A DNA stretch of 64,000 bases, taken from positions 2,215,793 to 2,279,792 of the forward strand of contig NZ_JBEWCD010000002.1 in NCBI RefSeq assembly GCF_040530035.1, read 5' to 3'. The notes under the pieces were generated by a model. It searched no databases. It saw nothing but the letters and a program-made list of their open reading frames with translations, and was not told where the DNA came from. This DNA comes from Roseibium sp. HPY-6. GTDB taxonomy: Bacteria; Pseudomonadota; Alphaproteobacteria; Rhizobiales; Stappiaceae. Both the position numbers and the translations under genes were made by a program. Below are positions 27,546 to 37,215 of this stretch, piece after piece (the stretch's first letter is position 1; each line of letters begins with the position of its first letter).

Positions 27546-28989
27546 TTTCGTGTCTCCTGCTTGCAAAGAACTTTCTCGCTAACTCTGGCAAGAGATTCTC
27601 CCTTAGATACAGACGGCCTGCTCTCAGTAAGTATACAGACGCTAAGAACCACAGAACTATTACCAGCTGAAATGGGTGAATATTATCTTGAAGGTTTGCA
27701 GATGGTGGCCAAATTAACGAGTCGATAACGCACACTCCTAAAAACGTTGAATAGACGGTCAACGTCTTCCAGTGTTTTTTGGCATTGATCATTCGCAGTT
27801 TCTGGCTGCGGGAAAGCGCAAATCCTACAGCTGCGATCTCTCCCAGTATGTTGAACAAAAGAAGTGTGAAAATTCCATAACCGTTGACAAGTGCAATGTA
27901 ACCGCAAGGAAGGGCGAGCACGCGCACCACAGAGGTGTAAAACACTATGTCGGTCCGCGCGCGTGAAATCAAAACGATGACGATCCCAACGCGCAGAAGC
28001 CGGACGGCCTGCGCGACCGCAAAAACGACCAGGATAGTCATCGCGGCGTCATAACGGGCTCCAAAAAACAGCATTAGGATTGAAGGCCCAACGAGTGAAA
28101 CTCCCAACACAACCAGTGAGGACAGAAACAAGATCCCCTCCAGCGTTATGTCGGCCTGATATCTGAAAGCTTTGCTTTGTGACTGCCGCCTGGAGAGGGG
28201 AGGGAGCGTCAGGATCTGATAGGTGTTGGCGACATTCAAACTCGGCGTCGCAATCAGAAGAAACGCAACCGAATACCAACCTAGCGTCTCGGGTCCGAGT
28301 TGGTTGCCGACAATCAAACGGTCTCCTTGAAAATTCAAGAACATCAGAATGTTGCTACCGAGCAATGGTAGGCCGAACGAAAATGCGGATTTGATTACAT
28401 CAATATCCCAATGAAGGCGGTAGGCTCTGCTGGAAAGCACGTGTGAAGCAATTGTAAAAGTAAGCTCGTGAGCGATTATTGCCCAAAGCATTATCCGGTA
28501 GTCATCAAAAACAAAGGTGAGTGCAAAAGCTGTCGCAAACGAGACCAACGGCGGCGTTGCCGTTGCAAGCGCCGTGCTTGAAAACTTCATGTTTCTTTGG
28601 TCACGCAGCAAATCGAAATGTGATAGGCCTCTGAGCAGCGGACACAGCGCCATCACTTGAAAGGCCCAAGCGGCGTCAGAGACCTGCAAAAAGTCCGCAA
28701 GTGGTTGTGCGCACGCGAAAATCACAATCGCATTCAAGAACCCGCGCAATAACTGTATGCTTTGAAGGCTTCCCTGGAAAACCTTACCTTCGCCAGCCTC
28801 TGCCTGTACGATTAATCTTCCATGGGAGACATTCGTGATCATTTCAATGAAAGAAAAGATAAGTGCAAAAGTTGTCGCGATACCAAAGTCCTCGACGGAT
28901 ATCATCCTCGCGATAAAAATGTTTCTGACAAACGGTAAAATAGTTGCGGCGCCAGTCCCAGCAAATAAAAAGGTTATTTGTTTTAGCAT
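27535..28989 (-). CDS. Wzx-like lipid-linked oligosaccharide flippase (polysaccharide transporter family)
   Basis: About 484 residues with roughly twelve to fourteen membrane helices of the PST/MOP superfamily. The N-terminal part ([28 protein letters not shown]) and the middle ([24 protein letters not shown]) are typical for repeat-unit flippases, which move undecaprenyl-linked units across the inner membrane. The ATG at 28989 is taken because the preceding 20 codons look unlike a membrane protein start; the ribosome site is weak either way. It overlaps the acetyltransferase gene at its 3' end. Confidence 0.88.
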   Translation of the reverse strand: MLKQITFLFAGTGAATILPFVRNIFIARMISVEDFGIATTFALIFSFIEMITNVSHGRLIVQAEAGEGKVFQGSLQSIQLLRGFLNAIVIFACAQPLADFLQVSDAAWAFQVMALCPLLRGLSHFDLLRDQRNMKFSSTALATATPPLVSFATAFALTFVFDDYRIMLWAIIAHELTFTIASHVLSSRAYRLHWDIDVIKSAFSFGLPLLGSNILMFLNFQGDRLIVGNQLGPETLGWYSVAFLLIATPSLNVANTYQILTLPPLSRRQSQSKAFRYQADITLEGILFLSSLVVLGVSLVGPSILMLFFGARYDAAMTILVVFAVAQAVRLLRVGIVIVLISRARTDIVFYTSVVRVLALPCGYIALVNGYGIFTLLLFNILGEIAAVGFALSRSQKLRMINAKKHWKTLTVYSTFLGVCVIDSLIWPPSANLQDNIHPFQLVIVLWFLASVYLLRAGRLYLRENLLPELARKFFASRRHENGS

Positions 28990-29029
28990 GATCGCCGATA
29001 TAGTTGCCTTACAATGCAGGTCAGGATTT

Positions 29030-29233
29030 TCATTCGGTCTCTCGGACAATAAGGTCGAGATTTAAAAAAGCAGTTCGCGTGTCAAGCTGCATCAGACGGC
29101 AATTTTTGTGATAGTCGCCGAGAGGTGATGCCGATTTGAGGTTTCCATAAATTATTCGCTCCGTGTAGCCGAGGCGTGTCATGATTTGCAACATTGCGCG
29201 CGTCCAGCATGGGAAGCCTTTCAGTAAAAGCAC
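29030..29233 (-). pseudogene. Possible C-terminal remnant of a transferase
   Basis: A short frame whose product reads like the end of a longer enzyme (TRLGYTERIIYGNLKS, then LDTRTAFLNLDLIVRETE). The cadence looks like a class I methyltransferase C-terminus, but no SAM-binding motif is present, and an in-frame stop lies just upstream. It sits in the 369-bp gap before the flippase gene. It may be the leftover of a replaced gene; it could equally be random sequence. Confidence 0.22.
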
Positions 29234-29358
29234 TCTTCAGTAATGGACATCTCGAAATTGCAAGAGCTCACTTGCAAGAAGCAATCAAGTTATCAAGTCA
29301 GCTATCAATTCGTTATGTCGGCATAGGCTGTGTTTCCATCCGACATTTTTTCTCAGTG

Positions 29359-30258
29359 CTATTGGGTGGTGGTAGAACCCAAGGCCTGCTGGCACATCCA
29401 AAGGGCACGATACGCGCGTATTCGCACAAGGGTTGTTGCAGCTCTGATTTTTTCGTTCGAGCTTAGTTTCTTTTTACTCTTGAAGACCTTGAAAATGTCT
29501 ATAGAGGGCGAAACGAGAACCATGCCTGCACGTATGAGCCAGGACAGTCTGCTGCCTTCATTCAGTCGATGCAGTGCGAAGGATTCATCGACAAGCCGTC
29601 TCCATTTTCGACTTAGGGCGCGCCAGTCATTTCTGGTTGGATGTGCGACTTTCAATCTACCATCATATGTAAGTTTGTAGTTTTTCCTGTTAGCTCTTTG
29701 GCACCACTCAAGATCTTCTGAAACGAAAGGTCTGAAGTCTCCAACAGAGGTAAAAATTTCGCGCCAGGTCAGCAGATTCGCAGTGACCGAAAAACTTTTC
29801 TGCTCAACATAGAATTTCTGACGAAACGCAAAAACGGTCTCGAAAGCCTGCGCTCCGGTGCGAGGAGGTTCCGTTTCATCGAAGGTCTCGATGAAGCCGC
29901 CAACAATCTCCGCGTCCTCGATAGCGAGCATTGCTGTTTCAAGCCAGGAGTCGTCTGGAACACAGTCGCAGTCCAGGAAAAAAATCCGATCTGCATTGGT
30001 TTCTCGAACGCCTCGGTTTCGGGCCATCGCCGCTCCGGGCTCAAGTTCCGAAACGAACCTGACTTCAGGATACTTGGCGATAGTGCCGGTGAGGTCCGCC
30101 TCAGAATTGTTGTCGACAACGATGACCTCGCCGCGGCGCAACACATCTGTGTTCCGCGAATTGTGCACAAGGGCGTCAAGGCAAACCTGTAGCCTTTTGA
30201 CATCATCCTTGTGCGGAATAATCACGGCAAAAAGCGTTGGTGGATTAGCCGTTGTCAT
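29359..30258 (-). CDS. Family 2 glycosyltransferase
   Basis: A 299-residue GT-A glycosyltransferase. It has AVIIPHKDDVKRLQVCLDAL at the N-terminus, VIVVDNNSEADL, PGAAMARNRGVRE, the DxD motif in FFLDCDCVPDDSW, and FVSEDLEWCQRANRKNYKL, the usual ED segment of GT2. The last 60 residues include a hydrophobic, possibly membrane-associated stretch. The start overlaps the acyltransferase stop (ATGA), so the genes are translationally coupled. Confidence 0.92.
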   Translation of the reverse strand: MTTANPPTLFAVIIPHKDDVKRLQVCLDALVHNSRNTDVLRRGEVIVVDNNSEADLTGTIAKYPEVRFVSELEPGAAMARNRGVRETNADRIFFLDCDCVPDDSWLETAMLAIEDAEIVGGFIETFDETEPPRTGAQAFETVFAFRQKFYVEQKSFSVTANLLTWREIFTSVGDFRPFVSEDLEWCQRANRKNYKLTYDGRLKVAHPTRNDWRALSRKWRRLVDESFALHRLNEGSRLSWLIRAGMVLVSPSIDIFKVFKSKKKLSSNEKIRAATTLVRIRAYRALWMCQQALGSTTTQ

Positions 30259-30851
30259 GGCGAATCCCCTGCGTTTTGTGACGCGTTTTCAGGAGATGCG
30301 AGTTGCCGTGTACCAACAACTTTTGCTGGGACGCCTGTCGCGATAGCGAATGCGGGAATTGATTTAGTGACAACTGCTCCCGCACCGACAATAGCGCCTT
30401 CGTTGATCGTTACACCGGGAAGCACGACAACGCGCGTCCCGAGCCAGACATCATTTCCGATCACGACATCCGCTTCGTCCATATGCTGTTGCGTAACCGG
30501 CTGGCCGTCATTGAACCGGTAGTTGGCAGCTGTCACCATGACTTCCGGTCCCAAGAGCACATCGTCCCCCATCACTATACGACCTTTTGCCGGGCCTGCC
30601 CAAAGGTGGCACCGTGAGCCCAGTCTCAAGTTCCGGCCCGCTGTAATTCTCTCGGGATTTGAAAACACACTGTCGGGGCTGATCGCAGCACCCGGTCCCA
30701 AAGTGAGTTTGCGTCGGGGGACGACATGCGAATAGTTGTAGTAGTTGATCATCCGAAAGAGATGAATATACGCTCGCGGATCGAGCGAGGAGACTACCAG
30801 TCTTAGAAGTCGGGAGAGCTTTCCTGGTTGTTTTTTCTTCATCTGCTCCAC
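30255..30851 (-). CDS. Hexapeptide-repeat acyltransferase (WcaF/maltose acetyltransferase-like)
   Basis: A 198-residue left-handed beta-helix acyltransferase. Repeats are visible at RITAGRNLRLGSRCHLWAG, IVMGDDVLLGPEVMVTAAN, VVIGNDVWLGTRVVVLPGV and INEGAIVGAGAVVTKSIP, and the fold ends with FAIATGVPAKVVGTR. It is the second acyltransferase of the locus, so the repeat unit may carry two acyl decorations. The start is either the GTG at 30851 or the ATG at 30842; neither ribosome site is ideal. It is coupled to the downstream GT2. Confidence 0.9.
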   Translation of the reverse strand: MEQMKKKQPGKLSRLLRLVVSSLDPRAYIHLFRMINYYNYSHVVPRRKLTLGPGAAISPDSVFSNPERITAGRNLRLGSRCHLWAGPAKGRIVMGDDVLLGPEVMVTAANYRFNDGQPVTQQHMDEADVVIGNDVWLGTRVVVLPGVTINEGAIVGAGAVVTKSIPAFAIATGVPAKVVGTRQLASPENASQNAGDSP

Positions 30852-30956
30852 TCAAAAAGCGATCCCGACGTTTGTCGAATTGACCAAAAGAAACAGGCAC
30901 CAACGAGCGATGGTTGAGTTCAGTAACAGGGTCGTCCCATTGGTGTCTGCTGGAGC

Positions 30957-32231
30957 TTATTCACTCGCTGTGCTGGCCGCTTTGCTGACCGTGTCTGTGA
31001 CGTGAATTCGTTCTTTCGGGCTCAGAAGCGTTTTGTAGGCGTCCAGCATTGAATGCTTCTCGATATCCCAGTGGAACTCGCGCTGCGCCCGCTCCCTGGC
31101 GTATGTGGCCATCTGCTCGCGCCGTTCCGGGTCGGCCAGAAGATCCATCATTCCCTTCGCAAGGCTCTCGGGAGTGCTCTCTTCAACGACATGTGCAGCT
31201 TCACCTGCATCTATCTTTGCCTGTTCAAGGTTGAATTGTACGAAGGGCATACCAAGCGCCATGTACTCGAACACCTTGTTCATCGAAAGCTTGTCATTGC
31301 AGACATTCGACGGGTCCGGGATCACGCCGATGTCGCACGCGGAGAGTTTTTCCAAAAGGGGCTGACCCGAAACATAGCCTGCGAACTCGACATAGTCAGT
31401 CAGGTTCAGTTCCTCAGACAACGCTCGCAAACGGTCGTAATCCGGACCGTCGCCGATGATAATGCAGCCGATATCGTCCCGCCCTTCAGCGTTGACGATG
31501 TGGTCCATGGCCCTGACCAGATATTCAACGCCATCCTGCTCGGCCATGATGCCGACATAACCCGCCAGATAGCGGCGCCCGCGCTTTGCGGTCGGATCCG
31601 GTTCAGCTCTCTTGAAACGTCCGATATCCGGGAAACTTCGGACAACCCAAACCTTTTCGGGCGGCATCTTGCCGGTGTTGATGGCTCTGTCCCTGAGCGT
31701 CTCGTTTGTCGCAAGGCTGCCGTCCGCGAGTTTGAAGGTGCAGCGCTCGAATATCGTCAGAAGCTTGTGGAAGAACCCTTTTTTCCCAAACTTGACTTCA
31801 TAGAGCTCCGGATTGATATCGTGTTGATCGAAAAGAAACTTTTTGCCGAAGAACAATTTGTGAAAGGCGGCCACCAGAAAAATCAGGTCCGGCGGGTTGC
31901 ACGCATGAATGACATCAAAACCATGTTTGCGCAGCACTTTGATGGAAAGCCGCATCTCGTGGAAAAGTGCAGCTGAATACTCTGCAAGGTAGCCAAGTGC
32001 TCCGGACGCTTCCAAGGGCAGGTTGTGACGGTAGATATGAATACCGTCCAGGGTTTCCTCAAGCTCCGTGTGCTTCTTCCCGGTCGGGCAAATGACAGAG
32101 ACTTCATAGCCCGCTTCGCGAAGGGCAGTCGCCTCCTGCCAGACCCGCCGATCGAATGGAACGGGCAGGTTCTCGACTATAATCAGGACTTTACCGGCCA
32201 CAGGCTGCGGCATGTTTTGCGCATCAGGCAA
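30957..32231 (-). CDS. Family 4 glycosyltransferase (GT-B)
   Basis: A 424-residue retaining GT4 enzyme. The N-terminal domain has VLIIVENLPVPFDRRVWQEA and GYEVSVICPTG; the C-terminal domain has YVGIMAEQDGVEYLVRA, IIIGDGPDYDRLRAL and the donor-binding stretch ending SMNKVFEYMALGMPFV. The start is the TTG at 32231, supported by GAGGAG 7 nt upstream; the next ATG (32213) has no ribosome site. It is divergent from the exosortase gene, with 268 bp of AT-rich DNA between them that must carry both promoters. Confidence 0.92.
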   Translation of the reverse strand: MPDAQNMPQPVAGKVLIIVENLPVPFDRRVWQEATALREAGYEVSVICPTGKKHTELEETLDGIHIYRHNLPLEASGALGYLAEYSAALFHEMRLSIKVLRKHGFDVIHACNPPDLIFLVAAFHKLFFGKKFLFDQHDINPELYEVKFGKKGFFHKLLTIFERCTFKLADGSLATNETLRDRAINTGKMPPEKVWVVRSFPDIGRFKRAEPDPTAKRGRRYLAGYVGIMAEQDGVEYLVRAMDHIVNAEGRDDIGCIIIGDGPDYDRLRALSEELNLTDYVEFAGYVSGQPLLEKLSACDIGVIPDPSNVCNDKLSMNKVFEYMALGMPFVQFNLEQAKIDAGEAAHVVEESTPESLAKGMMDLLADPERREQMATYARERAQREFHWDIEKHSMLDAYKTLLSPKERIHVTDTVSKAASTASE

Positions 32232-32499
32232 CGATCAACTCCTCAACGGGAAATACAATATTCAAACATGCTTGATATACGGCCAAGGTATTTGCCAGGT
32301 CAAACGGAGTCTGCCTGGATTCAAATTCGAAACGAAATTAAGATTAATTCGACAAAGCTTTTACTCAAATTTGCATGATCCTCGCATTTTCACCAATAAT
32401 TTAGTTACAAATGGGCGCTGAATGTGGGAAATAAAGGCCATAGTTCAGCGCGGTTGTTTGAAACAGCCAATTGTTAAGGTTTTTTGGACGGAACTTTTC

Positions 32500-34110
32500 A
32501 TGACTGTCGATATTCGTGAAAGCGGTGGAGCCCTGCCGGGAGACTTTGGATCTCTCTTTATGCGCGCTATCCCCTGGATACTGGTTGCGTCCCTTGGCGC
32601 TGCTGCCTTTTATTGGGATGGGTTGATTTCACTCGGTGCCGCCTGGTCGCGGCCAGAGTACAGCTATGGTCCCCTTGTACCCCTGATTACCGGCTACATG
32701 ACGCTGCTTGAAATCCATCGTCATCCGGTCAAACCGGATCATGGCAGCAGGATTGTCGGGTTTGTCGTCCTTGGGCTTGCCCTTTTGGTCGGGTTGCTCG
32801 GGAACCTGGTGGAAATCCCGGACGTTATTACCTACGGCTTCATTCTTTACGTCGGCGCCTTGATCCTGATACTGGCGGGCACACGGGAAGGTTTCCGCTT
32901 TTGGCCAGGCTGGTTGCACCTGATTTTCATGTTGCCGCTGCCGCAGTTCATTTATCTCAGCGTTTCCACGCACCTTCAGGCGGTGTCTGCGGAGATTGGC
33001 GTTGCCGTTATCCAGTTCATGGGTATCCCCGTTTTGCTCGATGGTACGGTTATCGATCTCGGCGAATACAAACTGCTTGTCGCGGAAGCCTGCAGTGGCC
33101 TGCGCTACCTCTTCCCGCTATTCAGTTTCGGCTGGCTCATGGCCGTTCTCTACAACGGGCCCAACTGGCACAGAGTGATTATCTTCTTCGCGACGATACC
33201 GGTTACCATCCTGATGAACAGCTTCCGGGTCGGCATGATCGGTGTTCTGGTCAACTACTTCGGGATTGGCCATGCCGAAGGCTTCATTCACTACTTTGAA
33301 GGCTGGGTTATCTTCATATCTTGCACGGTGATCCTGTATCTGATCGCTTGGCTTCTGTCGCGTTTCTGCTCCTTTGGCAGAGAGCGCCCGAAATACATCA
33401 TCGGAATGGACTACGAAGGCGTTCTCGGGCCGCTGCGCAAACTGCCATCACTCAAGGCCGGAAAGTCGTTCGTTGCAGCTTCGATCATCGCTTTGGTTGC
33501 CGGTATCGCGTGGCAATTGACCCCGACGCCGGCACCGGCCTCCATCGATCGGCTGCCATTGGGCATCTTCCCGATGCAAGTCGACAACTGGCAGGGACGT
33601 GCGACGATCCTTGATCGTGACATCGAGTACGTTCTTGGTGCTGATGAGTATCTGCTTGCTGACTACAAGTCCGGCAACGAAAATGTCAATCTGCTGATGA
33701 CATTCTACAAGTCGCAGACGCAAGGGTCCGGCATTCACTCACCCGAGATCTGTCTTCCGGGCGGTGGCTGGGAGGTTTCCAAATGGGAGCAGAAGACGAT
33801 TACTGTCGGCAACGGCGACCAGGCCAAGGCGATCAACGTGAACCGTGCGGTTATCCAGCGCGGCCTCGAGCGTCAGCTGGTTTACTTCTGGTTTGAGCAA
33901 CGTGGCCGCCAGATCACGAACGACTTTGAAGCCAAGTTTGTTTCCATGTGGGATACGTTCAACGACGGGCGGTCCGATGGTGGTCTTGTGCGTGTGGTCA
34001 CACCGATGAAGCCGGGAGAAGACGTTGAGATCGCCGATGAGCGCCTTCAGTCGTTCCTTGCTGGCGTCGTGCCGCAACTGCCGACCTATTTTCCGGCGAT
34101 CGACGCCTGA
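32500..34110 (+). CDS. xrtD: Fused exosortase-EpsI protein, XrtD type (VPLPA-CTERM specific)
   Basis: A 536-residue protein. Residues about 20-300 form the eight-helix exosortase with the catalytic triad C198 (VAEACSGLRYLFPL), R243 (ILMNSFRVGMIG) and H264 (GFIHYFEGW). Residues about 340-536 form an EpsI (DUF3485) domain (WQGRATILDRDIEYVLG, IHSPEICLPGGGWEV). This fusion is characteristic of the exosortase class paired with VPLPA-CTERM proteins, and a VPLPA-CTERM protein is encoded at 14763. Exosortases cleave the tail at the inner membrane and pass the protein to the surface matrix. The start ATG at 32500 has GGACGGA upstream; a longer frame to 32422 lacks this. A strong terminator follows. 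Confidence 0.93.
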   Translation: MTVDIRESGGALPGDFGSLFMRAIPWILVASLGAAAFYWDGLISLGAAWSRPEYSYGPLVPLITGYMTLLEIHRHPVKPDHGSRIVGFVVLGLALLVGLLGNLVEIPDVITYGFILYVGALILILAGTREGFRFWPGWLHLIFMLPLPQFIYLSVSTHLQAVSAEIGVAVIQFMGIPVLLDGTVIDLGEYKLLVAEACSGLRYLFPLFSFGWLMAVLYNGPNWHRVIIFFATIPVTILMNSFRVGMIGVLVNYFGIGHAEGFIHYFEGWVIFISCTVILYLIAWLLSRFCSFGRERPKYIIGMDYEGVLGPLRKLPSLKAGKSFVAASIIALVAGIAWQLTPTPAPASIDRLPLGIFPMQVDNWQGRATILDRDIEYVLGADEYLLADYKSGNENVNLLMTFYKSQTQGSGIHSPEICLPGGGWEVSKWEQKTITVGNGDQAKAINVNRAVIQRGLERQLVYFWFEQRGRQITNDFEAKFVSMWDTFNDGRSDGGLVRVVTPMKPGEDVEIADERLQSFLAGVVPQLPTYFPAIDA

Positions 34111-34128
34111 TATCGCATCCGCGACGTC

Positions 34129-34161
34129 AAAACGGCCCGCAAATGCGGGCCGTTTTCTTTT
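34129..34161 (+). terminator. Rho-independent terminator after the exosortase gene
   Basis: A 13-bp perfect stem (aaaacggcccgca / tgcgggccgtttt, minimal loop) followed by ctttt. It begins 18 bp after the stop codon, so the exosortase transcript ends here and does not run into the dehydrogenase gene. Confidence 0.93.
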
Positions 34162-34425
34162 GTCTGGGTCAGGTGCCTTTGCCTTTGCCGCAGTTTTGAT
34201 CACTCTGGTGACGGCGCTAAATCCTCAAAGGTAGAGTCACTCCGATTGTGTTATTCGGTGCACCTTTGGCCGGCCGTAGGGTTTTTCCCACCTCGCGTTT
34301 TGTTCGTTCATGTCCGCACTCACGCATGACATGCAGCGGTTTCGTACAAAATTCTCCTGCACCGGAGAAAAAATGTCTAAGGATTTCGTTCTGATCATAT
34401 AGAAGACAGGCGCACCGGATCTCCA
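34162..34425. other. Leader region of the nucleotide-sugar dehydrogenase
   Basis: 264 bp without a gene; it should hold the promoter of the downstream dehydrogenase. I recognised no operator. Confidence 0.4.
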
Positions 34426-35781
34426 ATGGAACGTGAAATGAACGCAAACAATATGAAGCACGCGGACCTGCTGGTTAAGCTTGAAAACAAGACGGCAAGA
34501 ATTGGGGTTATCGGACTGGGTTATGTTGGCTTGCCTCTTGCCGTGACGACCGCTTTGCGCGGCTTCAATGTGATCGGATTTGACATCGACAGATCCAAAC
34601 CGGAGGCGCTCGACAAGGCGCAGAGTTATATTGCGGCTGTTGACAACGCCATGCTTGAGGACGTTGCACGCACGGATTCAGCAAGCTGGACAACCGATTT
34701 TTCCCGACTGGCGGAGTGCGATGTTATCGTTATTTGCGTCCCGACGCCGCTGACACGTCACCGGGAACCGGATCTGTCTTTCATCAATGGCACAGCTCAA
34801 GAGATCGCTGCGAACATGCGAGCGGGTACGCTTGTGGTCTTGGAATCAACGACGTTTCCCGGAACAACCAAAGATGTCCTGACGCCGATACTGTCGACAA
34901 GCGGGCTTGCCGTCGAAGAGGAGTTTTGGGTCGCCTTTAGCCCGGAACGCGAAGATCCGGGGAACGCGGCATTTCGCACGCATTCCATTCCAAAGATCGT
35001 TGGCGGTGATACCGACGCGGCTCGAAGCCTCGTCGTCGCGTTTTATAGTCAGGTCGTGGACCAGGTCGTGCCGGTTTCCTCAACGGGGACAGCAGAGGCC
35101 GTCAAGATCACAGAGAACGTCTTTCGCGCCGTCAACATTGCGCTCGTAAACGAACTCAAGGTGATCTACGACGCGATGGGGATCGATGTATGGGAGGTTA
35201 TCGAAGGGGCTTCCAGCAAGCCGTTCGGCTTCATGCCATTCTATCCCGGACCGGGGCTGGGAGGGCACTGCATTCCGATTGACCCGTTCTACCTGACATG
35301 GAAGGCTCGTGAATTCGGCCACGCAACACGCTTTGTGGAGCTGGCAGGCGAAATCAATGTGAACATGCCCAATTATGTGATTTCCAAACTGCGTGAAGTG
35401 CTGGATCGGCACTGCGGCAAGGGACTGTCGACATCACGAATTCTCCTTGTTGGCATTAGCTATAAGAAGAATGTTCCCGACATGCGTGAAAGCCCTTCCG
35501 TTGTCCTCATGGACATGATGCTGAAGAACGGCGCAGCCGTCGATTTTCTGGATCCTCACATTGAGACTATTCCACGCATGCGCGAATTTCCGCACCTGTT
35601 TGGCCGCGCGAGCATCACGCTAAAGGATGTTACTGCCGCCGATTACGATGCGGTTCTCATTTCAACTGATCATGACGCGATCGACTATGAAGGTCTTGTC
35701 GGTCTCGGCGTACCCATCGTTGACACGCGCAATGCCATTGATTCCCGTTGTTTGGATATGAACCTTGTGACCAAAGCCTAG
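34426..35781 (+). CDS. Nucleotide-sugar 6-dehydrogenase (UDP-GlcNAc/UDP-glucose type)
   Basis: A 451-residue NAD-dependent enzyme that oxidises the C6 alcohol of a UDP-hexose to a uronic acid. The Rossmann motif is IGVIGLGYVGLPLA (from residue 26), the catalytic cysteine is C282 in GLGGHCIPIDPFYL, and the central and C-terminal segments (SSTGTAEAVKITENVFRAVN, GISYKKNVPDMRESPS) are intact. The pattern is closer to WbpA/TviB-type UDP-HexNAc dehydrogenases than to Ugd, but the substrate cannot be fixed from sequence. The start at 34426 or an ATG four codons later are both possible. It supplies an acidic sugar to the exopolysaccharide. Confidence 0.92.
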   Translation: MEREMNANNMKHADLLVKLENKTARIGVIGLGYVGLPLAVTTALRGFNVIGFDIDRSKPEALDKAQSYIAAVDNAMLEDVARTDSASWTTDFSRLAECDVIVICVPTPLTRHREPDLSFINGTAQEIAANMRAGTLVVLESTTFPGTTKDVLTPILSTSGLAVEEEFWVAFSPEREDPGNAAFRTHSIPKIVGGDTDAARSLVVAFYSQVVDQVVPVSSTGTAEAVKITENVFRAVNIALVNELKVIYDAMGIDVWEVIEGASSKPFGFMPFYPGPGLGGHCIPIDPFYLTWKAREFGHATRFVELAGEINVNMPNYVISKLREVLDRHCGKGLSTSRILLVGISYKKNVPDMRESPSVVLMDMMLKNGAAVDFLDPHIETIPRMREFPHLFGRASITLKDVTAADYDAVLISTDHDAIDYEGLVGLGVPIVDTRNAIDSRCLDMNLVTKA

Positions 35782-35893
35782 TAAACGACGCTGTGCTTGG
35801 CAGAGCGCGCTAGCAATCGGTCTGTAGGTGTTTGATCACAGTAATATCAGGTGTGCCCGCGCCACGACAAAGGACTGTGCCATGGCTGCGGAA

Positions 35894-35909
35894 AGCGCGC
35901 GTGCGCGCT
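35894..35909. terminator. Hairpin between convergent genes
   Basis: A perfect GC-rich stem, agcgcgc-gt-gcgcgct, in the 134-bp gap between the dehydrogenase stop and the stop of the opposing ATPase gene. The T-tract is poor on both sides, so it may be only a weak bidirectional terminator. Confidence 0.4.
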
Positions 35910-35915
35910 CTAATC

Positions 35916-36755
35916 CTACTGAGGCAGTGCCAGATCGGGTTGAACCGCAAAAACGCCGAACCGGCGCTTGTCGTCGAGCACGCGCTTGACGATGTCTGGC
36001 GTTATTTCTTCGGCCTCCGTCGCGAAGCCGTAGAGCAGGGCGGTGTCGCACAAGGTATTTATCAGGCGAGGCGTTCCCTGCGTTGCATAGTAAATCAGGT
36101 CGCAAGCGCCGGGTGTGAAGAGGGAGCGTTTTGCACCGGCCACCTTGAGACGATGCGCGATGTATCCGGCAACTTCCTGCTGCTCCAGAAACGAAAGGTG
36201 GAAGTCGGACGTGACCCTTTGAACAAACTGACGCAGGCTCGGCGCACCAAGCAGTGTCTTGAGTTCCGGTTGCCCACTCAGAACGATCTGCAGCAGTTCA
36301 CGATCATGCGTGTTGATGTTGGACAGCATTCGAAGTTCTTCGAGTGTTTCCGAACCCAGGTTTTGAGCCTCATCGACGATAAGAACGGTGCGGCGCCCCT
36401 GTTCGTACTGTGCAATCAGAAAGTCCCTGAATTGCTTGTAGAGCTTGACGTGGGAGTCGCTTTCGAAATCCTGGTCGAATGACATCAGGACCCACTGCAG
36501 AAGTTCTCCCGCACCGCCCGTATTCGCAAGAAGACCAACACAGATGTCTCCTGGCAACTTGCTCAAAAGGTGTTGAATAAGCGTAGTTTTTCCGGCACCG
36601 ACTTCGCCGGTAATCACTGTAAAACCTGCATGGTTGACAATGCCGTATTCAAGCATCGCAAACGCCATGCTATGGGGTCCCGCCCAATAGATAAAACGCG
36701 GATCCGGAACCAGCGCAAATGGCTTCGTCAAGAGCCCGTAATACGGCTCATACAT
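35916..36755 (-). CDS. ExeA-like AAA ATPase of the exosortase/PEP-CTERM locus family
   Basis: A 279-residue P-loop ATPase. It begins with MYEPYYGLLTKPFALVPDPRF, typical of the ExeA/GspA-like group, then Walker A GEVGAGKTTL and Walker B VLIVDEAQNL, followed by LRMLSNINTHDRELLQIVLSGQPEL and a C-terminal AAA lid. The subfamily occurs next to exosortase genes (putative secretion ATPase of PEP-CTERM loci). Unlike GspA it has no C-terminal peptidoglycan-binding part. The ATG at 36755 with GGGGGC upstream is used, because the 15 codons before it look like leader sequence. Its exact job in exopolysaccharide or protein export is not established. Confidence 0.9.
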   Translation of the reverse strand: MYEPYYGLLTKPFALVPDPRFIYWAGPHSMAFAMLEYGIVNHAGFTVITGEVGAGKTTLIQHLLSKLPGDICVGLLANTGGAGELLQWVLMSFDQDFESDSHVKLYKQFRDFLIAQYEQGRRTVLIVDEAQNLGSETLEELRMLSNINTHDRELLQIVLSGQPELKTLLGAPSLRQFVQRVTSDFHLSFLEQQEVAGYIAHRLKVAGAKRSLFTPGACDLIYYATQGTPRLINTLCDTALLYGFATEAEEITPDIVKRVLDDKRRFGVFAVQPDLALPQ

Positions 36756-37160
36756 TAGCGCCCCCGAGGTGCGTGACTGTTCAAAATTTGTATGTTGCAT
36801 CTTCTACAGCCGATAACGTTGCGACAACCAGGAAGCTCCAAGTTGAATCAACATTTATCGCTCGAATGGTTTTTTAGGCCGTTTTATGGCACATTTTCAA
36901 GATCTTACTCTAAAAATGGTAAATCCACTACTCAGTTCTTCCTTACGCTCATATGGTGCATTTGCCGCGTAGATCAACAGCTTCCCAGATCTGATCACCA
37001 AAACGCTAACATGTAGCCCCATAGCTGGAAAGGGCTGCTCAGATCAAATTCAGTGCATCGGTTTTAACCTGATTTGATGTAACAGCTCGTTTCCCGCCAA
37101 GGATAATCGCCGCGGAGGCCTCTGGCCCGAATCGTGGGCATTCAGATTGAGCGCACTAGA
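36756..37160. other. Intergenic region with an imperfect inverted repeat
   Basis: AT-rich 405 bp without a gene. An inverted repeat (atcaaattcag / ctgatttgat, one-base bulge) lies around 37042-37078 and could be an operator. The part near 36800 should contain the promoter of the ATPase gene. Confidence 0.35.
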
Positions 37161-37192
37161 AAAGAAAAAGGTCGGGTGTTGCCACCCGACCT
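37161..37192 (-). terminator. Rho-independent terminator of the beta-helix/RTX gene
   Basis: A perfect 10-bp stem (aggtcgggtg / cacccgacct, 4-nt loop), followed on the minus strand by ttttcttt. It lies just after the stop of the large gene at 37216. Confidence 0.9.
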
Positions 37193-37215
37193 GTCAAACT
37201 TTTAGTTCCGATTGC

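Noticed and set aside
36801..36990. Possible sigma-54 promoter (tggcac near 36886)
   Set aside because: The GC/TTGC half at the required spacing is missing.
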